Origin: Kaistella pullorum
GTDB lineage: Bacteria; Bacteroidota; Bacteroidia; Flavobacteriales; Weeksellaceae
Assembly: GCF_014837035.1 (NCBI RefSeq)
Contig: NZ_JACSPS010000002.1
Coordinates: 759,851 to 823,850 of the forward strand
Direction of reading: 5' to 3'
DNA: 64,000 nucleotides
This document shows, one piece after another, positions 18,415 through 27,406 of the stretch (its first letter is position 1; the number at the start of each line of letters is the position of its first letter). The notes beneath the pieces were generated by a model. The model ran no database searches, was not told where the DNA came from, and was given only the letters and a program-made list of their open reading frames with translations. A program made the translations under genes and the position numbers.

Positions 18415-18849
18415 TTATTTGACGATCTGGATATTGATCGCGGAGAAACCTTTTGGCGATCTTTCTTTTTCGAATGACACTTTGTTGCCTTTCTTCACCT
18501 GGTGCGCACAATTGTTTTCGTGGAAGAAGATGTTTTCCTGCGAGCCGGCTTCCGTGATAAATCCGTAACCTTTGTCGCTTAAGAAAGTTACCACACCTGT
18601 TTTCACTGTTTCTTCAGCTTCTATTGGCGCTGCGCCTAGCTGGATATCATCCAGGTTGATGCCTTCACGGTCTTGCTGATCCGGTGGTGTAGAGGTCAGT
18701 TGCCCGTTTGCGTCCACATAAAGAAACATTTCATCAAGGCCTTTGCCTTTGTTGTTATTGGTTTTGCGCTCTTCGCGTTTCGCCGTTTTCTCCTTTAGTT
18801 TCTGTTGTTTTTTCTTAAAGTTTTCTTTTTTTGAAAAAGAATCTGCCAT
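18415..18849 (-). CDS. Cold-shock domain protein with a basic N-terminal extension
   Basis: A protein of 144 residues, twice the length of a classical CspA. Residues 81-144 form a cold-shock domain with the RNA-binding motifs KGYGFI (RNP1-like) and ENIFFH (RNP2-like). Residues 1-38 are highly basic and probably disordered, and residues 39-80 form a linker with MFLYVDANGQL. The domain binds single-stranded RNA and DNA and melts RNA structure. A long upstream region (18850-19042) before a possible promoter suggests a long 5' leader, as in many cold-shock genes. Confidence 0.88.
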   Translation of the reverse strand: MADSFSKKENFKKKQQKLKEKTAKREERKTNNNKGKGLDEMFLYVDANGQLTSTPPDQQDREGINLDDIQLGAAPIEAEETVKTGVVTFLSDKGYGFITEAGSQENIFFHENNCAHQVKKGNKVSFEKERSPKGFSAINIQIVK

Positions 18850-19180
18850 AAATTATATGAGTATTAAAAAGTTTGTTTGATGAATTGCGCTTGCTAAACC
18901 GAAGTGTAACAACGCAGATTTAAATTTACGAAAAGTTCGCCAGAAAGAAGCCTGCAAAAAGTAAAGTAGATAATAAAAAGGTGGAAACCGCTAAATCGGT
19001 CTAATTGTAAACAGGTAGTTGCAGAACTTCTGATTTCTAGCACAAAGATACGGAAATATATCCATATTGCTTTTTGAACAGCATTCGTGGACATTTTCCG
19101 TGAAAGAAACCCGCACAACAGCACAGTTTGTGTAACTTTAGCCAAAGAAGACCTACCAATAATTAAAAATTGTACAGTTT
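18850..19180. other. 331-bp intergenic region: probable 5' leader of the cold-shock gene and promoter region of the M16 pair
   Basis: The two flanking genes are divergent. The open frames in this stretch do not look coding. On the minus strand TATCTTTG (TAnnTTTG) lies at 19043-19050, which would place a start about 190 bp before the cold-shock ATG. On the plus strand TAACTTTA at 19133-19140 is a near match to a -7 box, 40 bp before the M16 gene. I see no RNA gene, repeat or terminator here. Confidence 0.45.
19043..19050 (-). promoter_or_regulatory. Candidate -7 box of the cold-shock gene
   Basis: The minus strand reads TATCTTTG, an exact TAnnTTTG match, about 190 bp before the start codon at 18849. 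No clear TTG lies at the expected spacing, so this is tentative. Confidence 0.35.
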
Positions 19181-20494
19181 ATGAAAAAAAGACTTTTATC
19201 TGCTGCTGCTGTGGCTTTTCTCGGAATAGCGCTGCAGGCACAGAAAATTAAATTTGAAGAGTACGATCTGCCCAACGGGCTTCACGTCATTCTGCATCAG
19301 GATAATTCAGCACCGGTAGTCACAACTGGTGTGATGTATCATGTAGGCGCAAAAGATGAAGCTGTAGGACGAACCGGCATGGCGCATTTTTTTGAACACC
19401 TGCTTTTTGAAGGGACAAAAAACATCAAGCGCGGTGAATGGTTTAAAATCGTTTCGTCAAACGGCGGAACCAACAATGCGAACACGACGAATGACCGCAC
19501 CTATTATTATGAAACTTTCCCGTCAAATAATGAACAGCTTGGACTTTGGATGGAAAGTGAAAGGCTAAAAAGCGGCACTGTGAACCAGATCGGTGTTGAT
19601 ACGCAGCGCGAAGTGGTGAAGGAAGAAAAACGTCTCAGAATGGACAACCAACCTTATGGAAACCTTTTCACTGCTGTGCAAAACAACCTTTTCACAAAGC
19701 ATCCGTACCACTGGTCCACCATTGGTTCTATGGATGACCTGAACGCAGCTACGCTGGCAGAATTCCAGGATTTTTATAAGAAATATTACGTTCCAAACAA
19801 CGCCACGCTTGTTGTAGCCGGCGATATTAATCCGGAACAGACCAAAAAATGGATCAACGAATATTATGGTGACATCCCGAAAGGAACTGTTTACCCGAAG
19901 AACTTCCCTAAAGATGAACCCATCACGAAGGAAAAAGAAGTGACCGTTACTGACAAAAACATTCAGCTTCCGGCGTATGTTTTTGCCTACAGAACACCTT
20001 CAAACAAAGAAAAAGATGCGTATACGCTTGATATGCTGTCATCTTACCTGAGCAGCGGAAAATCTTCTGTCCTGTACAAAAAACTGGTAGATGAAGAGAA
20101 GAAAGCGCTTCAGGTTCAGGCTTTCAACATGGGTCTTGAAGATGCGGGTATTTTCGCATTCTTTGCGATTCCGATGGGAGCAACGTCTAAGGACACGCTT
20201 CAGAAAGACATCGACGCAGAAATAAAAAAACTTCAGACTACGATGATCTCTGAAGAAGATTATCAAAAGCTTCAAAACCAATATGAAAACCAGTTTGTGA
20301 ATGCCAACTCATCTATCCAGGGAATTGCGTCTTCACTTGCTACCAATTACGTCCTGATGGGTGACACCAACCTGATTAACAAGCAACTGGAGGTTTACCG
20401 TTCGGTTTCGCGCCAGGATCTGATGAATGCTGCGAAAAAATATCTGAACCCGAACCAAAGAGTTGTTGTGAATTACTTACCTGAAAAAAAATAA
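19181..20494 (+). CDS. M16 family zinc peptidase, catalytic member
   Basis: A protein of 437 residues with a signal peptide of about 20 residues ending in LQAQ, so it acts in the periplasm. The inverted zinc motif HFFEH is at residues 69-73, and a downstream Glu in VVKEEKRLRMD (about 149-158) gives the third ligand. These are the insulinase/processing-peptidase features, needed to cut short peptides. The second M16 gene follows after 3 bp and lacks the zinc motif, so the two most likely form a heterodimer. Confidence 0.92.
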   Translation: MKKRLLSAAAVAFLGIALQAQKIKFEEYDLPNGLHVILHQDNSAPVVTTGVMYHVGAKDEAVGRTGMAHFFEHLLFEGTKNIKRGEWFKIVSSNGGTNNANTTNDRTYYYETFPSNNEQLGLWMESERLKSGTVNQIGVDTQREVVKEEKRLRMDNQPYGNLFTAVQNNLFTKHPYHWSTIGSMDDLNAATLAEFQDFYKKYYVPNNATLVVAGDINPEQTKKWINEYYGDIPKGTVYPKNFPKDEPITKEKEVTVTDKNIQLPAYVFAYRTPSNKEKDAYTLDMLSSYLSSGKSSVLYKKLVDEEKKALQVQAFNMGLEDAGIFAFFAIPMGATSKDTLQKDIDAEIKKLQTTMISEEDYQKLQNQYENQFVNANSSIQGIASSLATNYVLMGDTNLINKQLEVYRSVSRQDLMNAAKKYLNPNQRVVVNYLPEKK

Positions 20495-20497
20495 TCT

Positions 20498-22543
20498 ATG
20501 AAATATAATTTTAAATATATAGCAGCCGCTTTCCTGATCTCAGGTGCACTTTCTGCACAGAAAATTAACCGGGACGAAATGCCGAAACCCGGCCCCACAC
20601 CTACGATAAACATCACCAAACCCAAAACTTTCACCCTGAAAAACGGTATGACAGTGATGGTGGTGGAAAATAACAAACTGCCGCGTGTGAACATGAGCCT
20701 TACAATGGACAGACCCCCAATTGTAGAAGGTAATAAGGCAGGTTTGAGCCAGATTATGGCTGATCAGCTTGGCAGCGGAACCACTACCCTGACCAAAGAC
20801 CAGTTCAATAAAAAAATCGATTTCCTGGGCGCAAACCTCGATTTTTCTGCCACCGGCGCTTCCGCGAACACACTTTCAAAATATTTTCCGCAGGTTTTAG
20901 GTTTGATGGCCGACGCTATAGTTAATCCAAAATTCTCGGCATCGGAAGTGCAGAATTCGAAAGACCGCATGATCGAAGGCCTCAAAGCCGACGAAAAAAA
21001 TGCAAGCAGCATCGCAAACCGCGTTTCTACGGCGCTGACATACGGTAAAAATACATCCCGTGGTGAATTTGAAACTGAAAGTACGATCAAGAACGTGCAG
21101 TTGGCCGATGTTCAGGATATGTATAAAAAATATTACGCTCCAGACAATGCATACCTCGTGATTGTTGGCGATGTAAAATTTAATGATGCGAAGAAACTGA
21201 TTGAAAAATCCTTTTCCAACTGGAATAAAGCCGGAACGCAGTTCCCAGCTTTGGAGCCGGCCGCAAATGTCGCGAAGACAGAAATCAATGTGGTGGATGT
21301 TCCAACGGCGGTGCAGTCTGTGGTAATGGTTGGAAACATCAACAACCTGAAAATGAACGATCCGCAGTATTTCCCTGCAATGATAGCGAATTACATCCTC
21401 GGGGGTGGCGGTGAATCACGTCTTTTCATGAACCTGCGGGAAAAGAACGGTTTCACATACGGTGCTTACTCATCAATGACAGCGAGCAAATATACTCCTG
21501 GCTTCACTGCAAATGCGAGCGTACGAAATGAGGTGACGGACAAAGCAGTGAAGGAATTTATGAATGAAATCAAGGATATTTCAACCATCAAACCTGATGA
21601 ATTGGCAAACGCAAAAGCCAAACTTAAAGGAGATTTCATCCGCTCGCTTGAAAGACCGGAAACAATTGCAAGGTTTGCAGTAAACGAGAAAGTGCAGAAT
21701 CTACCTGCTGGTTTTTATACCAATTATCTGAGATCGATCGATAATGTAACGGCTGCGCAGGTTTCAGACGCTGTAAAAGCCAACATTCTACAGAATCAGA
21801 GCAGGATTTTCGTGGCCGGAAAAGCCGCTGATATCGCTGAAGGTCTTGATAAATTAGGATATCCTGTAAATTATTTTGACAATGAAGCCAATCCGGTAGG
21901 GAAACCTTCAGGCAAAAAACTGGATCCAAGTATTACACTGAAAACCGTGGCTGATAAATACATTACGGCTATCGGTGGTTTGGCTGCAGTTCAAAAAGTA
22001 AACTCTATCACCACAGACGCATCAGCCAAAGTTCAGGGCATGGACGTGAATATGAATATGGTACAGGCCCGTGGCGGAAAGATGAAGATGGAACTTAAGA
22101 TGATGGGAAACACGCTTCAGAAAATGGTTTTTGACGGAAAAGACGGCTACATGGAGGCACAGGGCCAGAAAACGCCTTTGCCAGATGAAATGAAGAAGGA
22201 ACTTGCTGCTGCGTCTGACCTTTTTCCTGAACTTAGTTTTGCAACGTCCGGAGCTTATACATTAAATGGCATTGAAAAAATCGAGAACGAAGATGCGTAT
22301 GTTGTAAAAAAAGGTTCTAATTCTTATTTCTACAGCACCAAAACCGGTATAAAGATTGGCGAGATAAAGATGCAGAAAGGTCCGCAGGGTGAAATGGCAA
22401 TTCCCACTAATTTCTCCGATTACAAAACAGTTTCAGGCGTACTGTTGCCTTATAAGATATCACAGAATATCGGTGGAATGCCGCTTGAGTTCACGGTGTC
22501 ATCTTACCAACTCAATCAGGCAAAAGACGCAGACTTTAAATAA
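20498..22543 (+). CDS. M16 family protein lacking the zinc motif, with a C-terminal LolA-like domain
   Basis: A protein of 681 residues with a signal peptide ending in LSAQ. Residues 30-460 have the two M16 halves, but the place of HxxEH holds LSQIMADQ, so no zinc site exists. The conserved GGGGESRLFMNLREKNG segment is kept, as in the substrate-binding partners of M16 heterodimers. About 200 extra residues (470-681) form a beta-rich domain resembling outer-membrane lipoprotein carrier folds (LolA/LolB-like). That likeness is inferred from pattern only. Start 3 bp after the catalytic gene. Confidence 0.85.
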   Translation: MKYNFKYIAAAFLISGALSAQKINRDEMPKPGPTPTINITKPKTFTLKNGMTVMVVENNKLPRVNMSLTMDRPPIVEGNKAGLSQIMADQLGSGTTTLTKDQFNKKIDFLGANLDFSATGASANTLSKYFPQVLGLMADAIVNPKFSASEVQNSKDRMIEGLKADEKNASSIANRVSTALTYGKNTSRGEFETESTIKNVQLADVQDMYKKYYAPDNAYLVIVGDVKFNDAKKLIEKSFSNWNKAGTQFPALEPAANVAKTEINVVDVPTAVQSVVMVGNINNLKMNDPQYFPAMIANYILGGGGESRLFMNLREKNGFTYGAYSSMTASKYTPGFTANASVRNEVTDKAVKEFMNEIKDISTIKPDELANAKAKLKGDFIRSLERPETIARFAVNEKVQNLPAGFYTNYLRSIDNVTAAQVSDAVKANILQNQSRIFVAGKAADIAEGLDKLGYPVNYFDNEANPVGKPSGKKLDPSITLKTVADKYITAIGGLAAVQKVNSITTDASAKVQGMDVNMNMVQARGGKMKMELKMMGNTLQKMVFDGKDGYMEAQGQKTPLPDEMKKELAAASDLFPELSFATSGAYTLNGIEKIENEDAYVVKKGSNSYFYSTKTGIKIGEIKMQKGPQGEMAIPTNFSDYKTVSGVLLPYKISQNIGGMPLEFTVSSYQLNQAKDADFK

Positions 22544-22565
22544 AAAAAATTTAAACATATTGAGT

Positions 22566-22597
22566 AAACGGTGGCGAAAGCTGCCGTTTTTTTTGTT
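22566..22597 (+). terminator. Intrinsic terminator after the M16 pair
   Basis: AAACGGTGGC (22566-22575) pairs with GCTGCCGTTT (22580-22589) around a GAAA tetraloop, followed by a T run. Two of the pairs are G-T. Confidence 0.8.
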
Positions 22598-22678
22598 TTA
22601 AGATTTATTGTTAAAAGAATGTAACTTAAAGACAAAAGGCATAAAAATTGTTAAACTGTATTAACTAAAACTGAAATC

Positions 22679-22933
22679 ATGTCTGAAAATATACTCTCTC
22701 TAGAAGATCTTAAATTCCTGGAAAAACTGCACACCACGTACGGTTTACAATACATCAGGTTTGATGACAGCGGCATCCTGCTGAACAGTCAACAGCTGCT
22801 GGATGATGATTTGGAAAAGACAGATTATTTCAATCTGCTGAGCGAAATTTCGAAAAAGCTGAAATACAGACTCAACTCAAACTTCCAAATGAATTTTAAC
22901 ACGTCATTCAACTTTGACGTGGTAAGGGTTTAA
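22679..22933 (+). CDS. Small hypothetical acidic protein
   Basis: A protein of 84 residues, acidic in the middle (LLDDDLEKTDYFN), with no signal peptide or membrane helix. I do not recognise a family. The N-terminal part (LSLEDLKFLEKLHTTYG) is likely helical. It stands alone between the M16 terminator and the convergent response-regulator gene. The ATG and codon pattern look like a real gene. No function can be given. Confidence 0.55.
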   Translation: MSENILSLEDLKFLEKLHTTYGLQYIRFDDSGILLNSQQLLDDDLEKTDYFNLLSEISKKLKYRLNSNFQMNFNTSFNFDVVRV

Positions 22934-22950
22934 AATTCAAAAAAATAATA

Positions 22951-23328
22951 TTAGGTTGTCAGTTGGTAGATTTTGCCCACTACATCCTCAAGCTCGAATG
23001 GCTTCGCAATGAATTCGCATGCGCCGGAATTTAAGGCTTCATCCTTCATTTCGCGCCCTGCCGACATCATAATTACTGGGATGTCTTTGGCCACTTCATT
23101 TTGCTTAAGTTTTTTGCAAATATCACGTCCGTCTTCTCCGGCCAGCGAAATATCGAGCATGATTACATCAGGAATCAAACGTGTTTCAAGCATCGAGAAG
23201 ATATCTGATCCGCGTTCAAAAGCTTTTACTTCAAAGCCTTCAAAATCGAGCATTACACTTAAACTATCTAAAATTGACGTATCGTCATCTACAATCGCTA
23301 TCTTTTTTGCGTGCATTTTTTCAATCAT
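22951..23328 (-). CDS. Single-domain response regulator (CheY-like)
   Basis: A protein of 125 residues that is only a receiver domain. The acidic pocket is DDD at about residues 14-16 (IAIVDDDTS), the phospho-acceptor is the Asp in VIMLDISLAG (about 59), and the conserved Lys is in FIAKPFELED (about 110). With no output domain, it must act through a protein partner or a phosphorelay. Its start overlaps the histidine kinase gene by 8 bp, so that kinase is the obvious partner. A second in-frame ATG lies four codons in. Confidence 0.9.
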   Translation of the reverse strand: MIEKMHAKKIAIVDDDTSILDSLSVMLDFEGFEVKAFERGSDIFSMLETRLIPDVIMLDISLAGEDGRDICKKLKQNEVAKDIPVIMMSAGREMKDEALNSGACEFIAKPFELEDVVGKIYQLTT

Positions 23329-25168
23329 TATGAGCTAAAGGGAGAGAGAAATAAAATGTAGAGCCCCTATTCAGTTCACTCTCAACCCAGATTTTACCAT
23401 TTGACCTTTCTATGATTTCCGCGGCAATGTAAAGGCCGAGGCCCAAGCCGGGAAATGTATTGTTTTGGTCTTCAGCTACGCGGTAATACTGGTCGAAAAC
23501 TTTCTCTAACTTATCGGCTGGCATCCCTATGCCAAAATCCTGCACTGAAAAAATCACATTGTTGTCCTGCACCTTGCTGCTTACAATTATTCTGTCCGCT
23601 GCCGGAGAATATTTTATCGCATTAGAGATCAGGTTCGTCATTACCTGCGCGGTCCGCTCTTTGTCAGCAAATACCGTACCTATAACATCAAAGTTTGTTT
23701 CAATTTTTTTCGATGTCGACATTTGCTGCTCTTCAATGGTCTCTTTTATCAATTCATCGAAACCGAAATAATCTTCATTCAAATGAATTTTGCCCGCGTT
23801 TATCTTAGTCACATCAAGCAGGTCTGAGATCAGTGAGGTGAGTTTGACCACCTGCAGATCCATTTTACGGGCTAAATCTGCATTCCTTTCGTCGCCACTT
23901 TTGACCATCATCCGCTCCAAAACCTGGGCGTATAGTTTTAGCGAGGTTAATGGCGTTTTCAGTTCATGACTCGCAATACCAAGGAAAGTATCTTTTTGGG
24001 TTGATAAATTTTTAAATTCATTGATATTCGTACAAGTTCCTACCCATTTTGTGATGACGCCATCCACAATCACAGGTTTCGCCCGGCTGAGAAACCACAT
24101 ATATTTGCCGGTAGTAGCTTCCAGCATGCGGAATTCAAGTTCGAAATCCTGCTTCATTAATGACGCTGTCTTCCACTCCTGCTTCAGCTGGCGCACGTCA
24201 TTCGGATGGATTAATGTCGCAAAATACTCTCTCACAAGGTCTTCGGGCGAACAACCCAAACTTGTGCACATATTATTATTGGCGTAGATTATTTTACCTT
24301 CAGCGGTAGCTGTCCACACCATTTGCGGCATCGCTTCAGCTAGCGTGCTATACTCTTCGCTTTGCAAACGAAGATTTTCCCGCGCGCGCACCAGTTCGGT
24401 TACATTCATCGCAACGTTCATTATAGCGTAGATCTCACCATATTGATTGCGAAGTGCTTTGTATGAAAAATTATAGTAGAACGTCTGCAGTACCCCGTCT
24501 ACCACTAAATCTACCCTGTCTTCTTTGGCCACGTATGACCGGCCCGTATTGTAGACATCGTGTAAGATCTGTACAAAAGGCTGACCGGCAAGTTCCGGCA
24601 GCGCGTCCTCCAACTTTTTACCTATTACCGATAAATCTTTGCCCCAGGTTTTGATCATCTGCTTATTGGCAAATTCAATCACAAGATCACTTCCGCGATA
24701 AATAGCGGTAGAATAGTCGGAAATCTCCATGAGATTCCGGAACCGCAATTCACTTTCACTCAATTTTAACTCAGATTTCACCTTTTCCGTTACTTCAGTC
24801 GCAACTACGCTGACACCGGTGATTTTCCCAAAATCGAGGATCGGTGAATAAACGAAATCAAAATAACAATCTGTGATGATGCCGTTGCGAACAAGCTTTG
24901 CCAGAACACCGTCACCTTTGAACGGTATTCCGGTTTCATAGACGTTTTTTAATATACCTGGGAATTCCTGATCACGAATTTCGGGCAGTGCCTCCAAAAT
25001 AGGCAGACCAATCACGCTTTCATCCTTGCCCCAGAGTTCCAGTACTTTATTATTGGCAACCTCCACCCTCTGGTCATCACCCATCAGCATCGCCAGGGCA
25101 ACAGGCGCTTGGCTGAAAAGCGTAATAAGCGAATCGAAATTGACGTGTTTGAGCAGAAGATTTTTCAT
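23321..25168 (-). CDS. Soluble PAS-domain histidine kinase
   Basis: A kinase of 615 residues from the ATG at 25168. I prefer this to a start 13 codons upstream. No membrane helix is seen, so it is cytosolic. Three PAS-type sensor regions lie at about 10-125, 130-255 and 265-390, the last followed by a PAC motif (WVGTCTNI). The phospho-acceptor His is in IASHELKTPLTS (about residue 402). The ATPase domain has NLISNAIKYS, DFGIGM and GLGLGLYIA. It probably phosphorylates the single-domain response regulator that overlaps its 3' end. The ligand or cofactor of the PAS domains is unknown. Confidence 0.92.
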   Translation of the reverse strand: MKNLLLKHVNFDSLITLFSQAPVALAMLMGDDQRVEVANNKVLELWGKDESVIGLPILEALPEIRDQEFPGILKNVYETGIPFKGDGVLAKLVRNGIITDCYFDFVYSPILDFGKITGVSVVATEVTEKVKSELKLSESELRFRNLMEISDYSTAIYRGSDLVIEFANKQMIKTWGKDLSVIGKKLEDALPELAGQPFVQILHDVYNTGRSYVAKEDRVDLVVDGVLQTFYYNFSYKALRNQYGEIYAIMNVAMNVTELVRARENLRLQSEEYSTLAEAMPQMVWTATAEGKIIYANNNMCTSLGCSPEDLVREYFATLIHPNDVRQLKQEWKTASLMKQDFELEFRMLEATTGKYMWFLSRAKPVIVDGVITKWVGTCTNINEFKNLSTQKDTFLGIASHELKTPLTSLKLYAQVLERMMVKSGDERNADLARKMDLQVVKLTSLISDLLDVTKINAGKIHLNEDYFGFDELIKETIEEQQMSTSKKIETNFDVIGTVFADKERTAQVMTNLISNAIKYSPAADRIIVSSKVQDNNVIFSVQDFGIGMPADKLEKVFDQYYRVAEDQNNTFPGLGLGLYIAAEIIERSNGKIWVESELNRGSTFYFSLPLAHND

Positions 25169-25292
25169 AAATACGAATTTAGCATATTTTATGTTAAATG
25201 AATGCAATTCTTCTTTTACCAGTTAAAATAAATCTTCCGATTAGCCCGCGATGCATTCTATATATTATTCTTTCACCAAGGGAAAAAAATAT

Positions 25293-25300
25293 TATATTTG
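25293..25300 (+). promoter_or_regulatory. Candidate -7 box for secG
   Basis: TATATTTG matches TAnnTTTG, 28 bp before the secG ATG at 25329. No firm -33 element. Confidence 0.4.
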
Positions 25301-25328
25301 CAAACTCTTAAAAATATTTAAAAACAGA

Positions 25329-25679
25329 ATGAGCACAATATTTACCTTATTCATGATCCTCATCATGATCCTGAGCGTTTTGCTAATCATCATCGTTATG
25401 GCACAAAACCCCAAAGGTGGCGGCCTTTCCGGGACTTTCGGCGGAACATCTTCAGCGCAGTTTGGCGTACAGAGAACCAATGACTTCATGGAAAAAGCAA
25501 CTTGGATCTTAGGCGGAAGTATTGTTTTCCTTATCCTTTTAAGTGTAATTCTTACAGCAAAACCGTCAATCGCGCTTCCACAGCAAGCAGCTCCGGCTAG
25601 AACTGAAAGCCCGGCTCCTCAAACTGCGCCTGGAACGAACAGCCCTGCGACACTTCCAGCTACGCCAGCCGGAAATTAA
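25329..25679 (+). CDS. secG: Preprotein translocase subunit SecG
   Basis: A protein of 116 residues from the ATG at 25329. A longer open frame starts 26 codons upstream, but it would include the -7 box and a Lys-rich run. It has two membrane helices (about 2-24 and 55-77). The signature MAQNPKGGGLSG lies between them. The C-terminal tail is rich in Ala, Pro and Thr, as in other Bacteroidota SecG. It is the non-essential subunit of the SecYEG channel. A bidirectional terminator follows at 25703-25731. Confidence 0.93.
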   Translation: MSTIFTLFMILIMILSVLLIIIVMAQNPKGGGLSGTFGGTSSAQFGVQRTNDFMEKATWILGGSIVFLILLSVILTAKPSIALPQQAAPARTESPAPQTAPGTNSPATLPATPAGN

Positions 25680-25702
25680 TCAGCAAACAATAAAATATAC
25701 AG

Positions 25703-25731
25703 TGAGACTCCAAAAGGGGTCTCATTTTTTT
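25703..25731. terminator. Bidirectional terminator between secG and the glycosyltransferase genes
   Basis: TGAGACTCC (25703-25711) pairs with GGGGTCTCA (25716-25724) around an AAAA loop, with a T run to the right. It lies at the 3' end of the convergent glycosyltransferase gene, whose last codons are inside it. Confidence 0.75.
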
Positions 25732-26561
25732 TGGTAACGGCGCAGCTCGATCCTGTGTCTCAGCTTAAGACCGGCTGAAAGAAAGGCATGCTGAATCGTC
25801 TTTGTCTTATAGTATTTATCCACAAAAATCTGCATCGCGCCATAAAACCTTTCCAGGTAAGTATGATCTTTCACGGTACTTTCGCCTTTGTGATGTAAGA
25901 TCGAAACCTTTCCATAGTACCAGTTTGTGTAGTTTTTCTGCAGCAGCGTGTAACACAGGTCGATATCTTCGCCGTACATGAAGTAAGTCTCATCCAGACC
26001 GCCAACTTCCAGATAAACGTTGGTTTTCATCAGCAAAAAGGCGCCGGTAAGAACCTCGACCTGCGCAATCTCAAATTCGCCAATATCATTACGATAATAG
26101 GTTTTTCGGTTTTTGTTGCGGCTTAATCCTGCGAAAAGTTTTTGGAAAGAATTGAACATATCAGGTACAGAACGCTTGCTTTCGGGCAGGAAACGATCCT
26201 GAGAATCGTGCATACGGACACCCAACGCACCAAAACGCGGCTTACTGTCCGCAAAATCTAAAATTTCATTGAGGTAATATCCTTCAAATTCGGTGTCGGG
26301 GTTCAAAAGTAAAATGTATTCACCACCTGCTTCTTTTGCAGCTAAATTATTCGCCACAGCGAAGCCGGCATTTTTTTCAGCTTCGATAAACCTTACATCC
26401 GGAAATTCTTTGATCAAATCTTTCCATTCCGCATCCGGCGATTGGTTATCTACTACAATCACCTCATGGCTGACATCCTGCGCATATCTTGCGAGGGATT
26501 GCAGACACTTGCGCAGAAGCGAAGCCACGTTGTAATGGACAATTATTATCGATACTTTCAT
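25722..26561 (-). CDS. Glycosyltransferase family 2
   Basis: A protein of 279 residues. The GT-A fold is recognisable: SIIIVHYNVASLL at the start, VVDNQSPD (nucleotide site), NAGFAVANN, and the DxD-like NPDTE (about residues 91-95). EDIDLCYTLL and a YYGKVSILHHKG segment are typical of the rhamnosyl/galactosyl-type GT2 subgroup (WbbL-like). It probably adds a sugar to cell-surface polysaccharide at the cytosolic face of the membrane. It overlaps the upstream glycosyltransferase by 4 bp. Sugar and acceptor are unknown. Confidence 0.9.
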   Translation of the reverse strand: MKVSIIIVHYNVASLLRKCLQSLARYAQDVSHEVIVVDNQSPDAEWKDLIKEFPDVRFIEAEKNAGFAVANNLAAKEAGGEYILLLNPDTEFEGYYLNEILDFADSKPRFGALGVRMHDSQDRFLPESKRSVPDMFNSFQKLFAGLSRNKNRKTYYRNDIGEFEIAQVEVLTGAFLLMKTNVYLEVGGLDETYFMYGEDIDLCYTLLQKNYTNWYYGKVSILHHKGESTVKDHTYLERFYGAMQIFVDKYYKTKTIQHAFLSAGLKLRHRIELRRYQKK

Positions 26562-27388
26562 CTTCCCTTTAGCTTATAATACTGGTTTCGCGCAAGTCTT
26601 AAAATATATTTTGAAGAATAGAAAATTTTATAGAAAATATATTGCGAAGGGCTTAAAAATGTCAATTCCTTCATCTCAACCAGTGTTTTCTGGAAACCCT
26701 TTTCCATCTCCCGGAGATTTCCAGACAATCCGCTTGCGCCGAAAGACCTTTTTCCGCCGCCGGCAACGACCAGTTCTTTATTCAAAATAAACATACGGTT
26801 TTTGCGCGCGATCTTCAACCAATAATTATGATCCTCCGCAAACCTGTGCGACTCACTGAAAAAGCCCGTGTTTTCGAGAATTTTTCTCTTAAAAATAACC
26901 GTCGGGGTTGGAATTTCATTCCGAAGCAGCAACTTTTGAAAAGTAACCGGTATCAGACCATTTTGATCTGCGGAATAGGGAAATTTCACGCGGTGACCCA
27001 CGCGCACGCATGATAGAAAATCGATATCTAGGGAATCGTTTTTCAAATAATGCATTTGAAGTTTGGTTTTTTCCGGGAGCCAAACGTCGTCAGCATCCAG
27101 CAGTGCTAGAAAATTTCCCGTGGCCATCTTCAGACCTCTATTTCGGGCTGCCGAAACTCCACGGTTTGACTGGCGGACGATTTTTATGTCCAAAGACGGA
27201 TTATTTAAACGGAAACTTTCCACAATCGCAATGCTGCGGTCCGTAGACCCATCGTCGATGATGATAATTTCAAAACTTCCCTTCCAAGTCTGTTTCCGCA
27301 CAGAGTCCAAAGTAGTTCCGATGCTGTTTTCAGCATTGTAAACCGGAATTATTACCGAAATCAGATCAGTCACTTCGTGCGTTTTCAA
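26558..27388 (-). CDS. Glycosyltransferase family 2, second copy type
   Basis: A protein of up to 276 residues, with SVIIPVYNAENSI, IIIDDGSTD, RNRGLKMATG and LLDADDVW (DxD) in order. This is a canonical GT2 of the WcaA type. The start is uncertain: at 27388 the codon is TTG, and a GTG at 27373 in the same frame gives 271 residues. A TAAATTTG box (27386-27393, minus strand) covers the TTG, which would favour the GTG. The gene overlaps the next glycosyltransferase by 4 bp. Together they probably work on the same glycan. Confidence 0.88.
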   Translation of the reverse strand: MKTHEVTDLISVIIPVYNAENSIGTTLDSVRKQTWKGSFEIIIIDDGSTDRSIAIVESFRLNNPSLDIKIVRQSNRGVSAARNRGLKMATGNFLALLDADDVWLPEKTKLQMHYLKNDSLDIDFLSCVRVGHRVKFPYSADQNGLIPVTFQKLLLRNEIPTPTVIFKRKILENTGFFSESHRFAEDHNYWLKIARKNRMFILNKELVVAGGGKRSFGASGLSGNLREMEKGFQKTLVEMKELTFLSPSQYIFYKIFYSSKYILRLARNQYYKLKGR

Positions 27389-27406
27389 ATTTAAATTTAG
27401 AAAGAA

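Noticed and set aside
18894-19145. 83-residue open frame on the minus strand in the cold-shock leader
   Set aside because: Its composition is rich in Cys, Phe and Ser, as in random AT-rich sequence. It has no motif, and its start is not near a -7 box.
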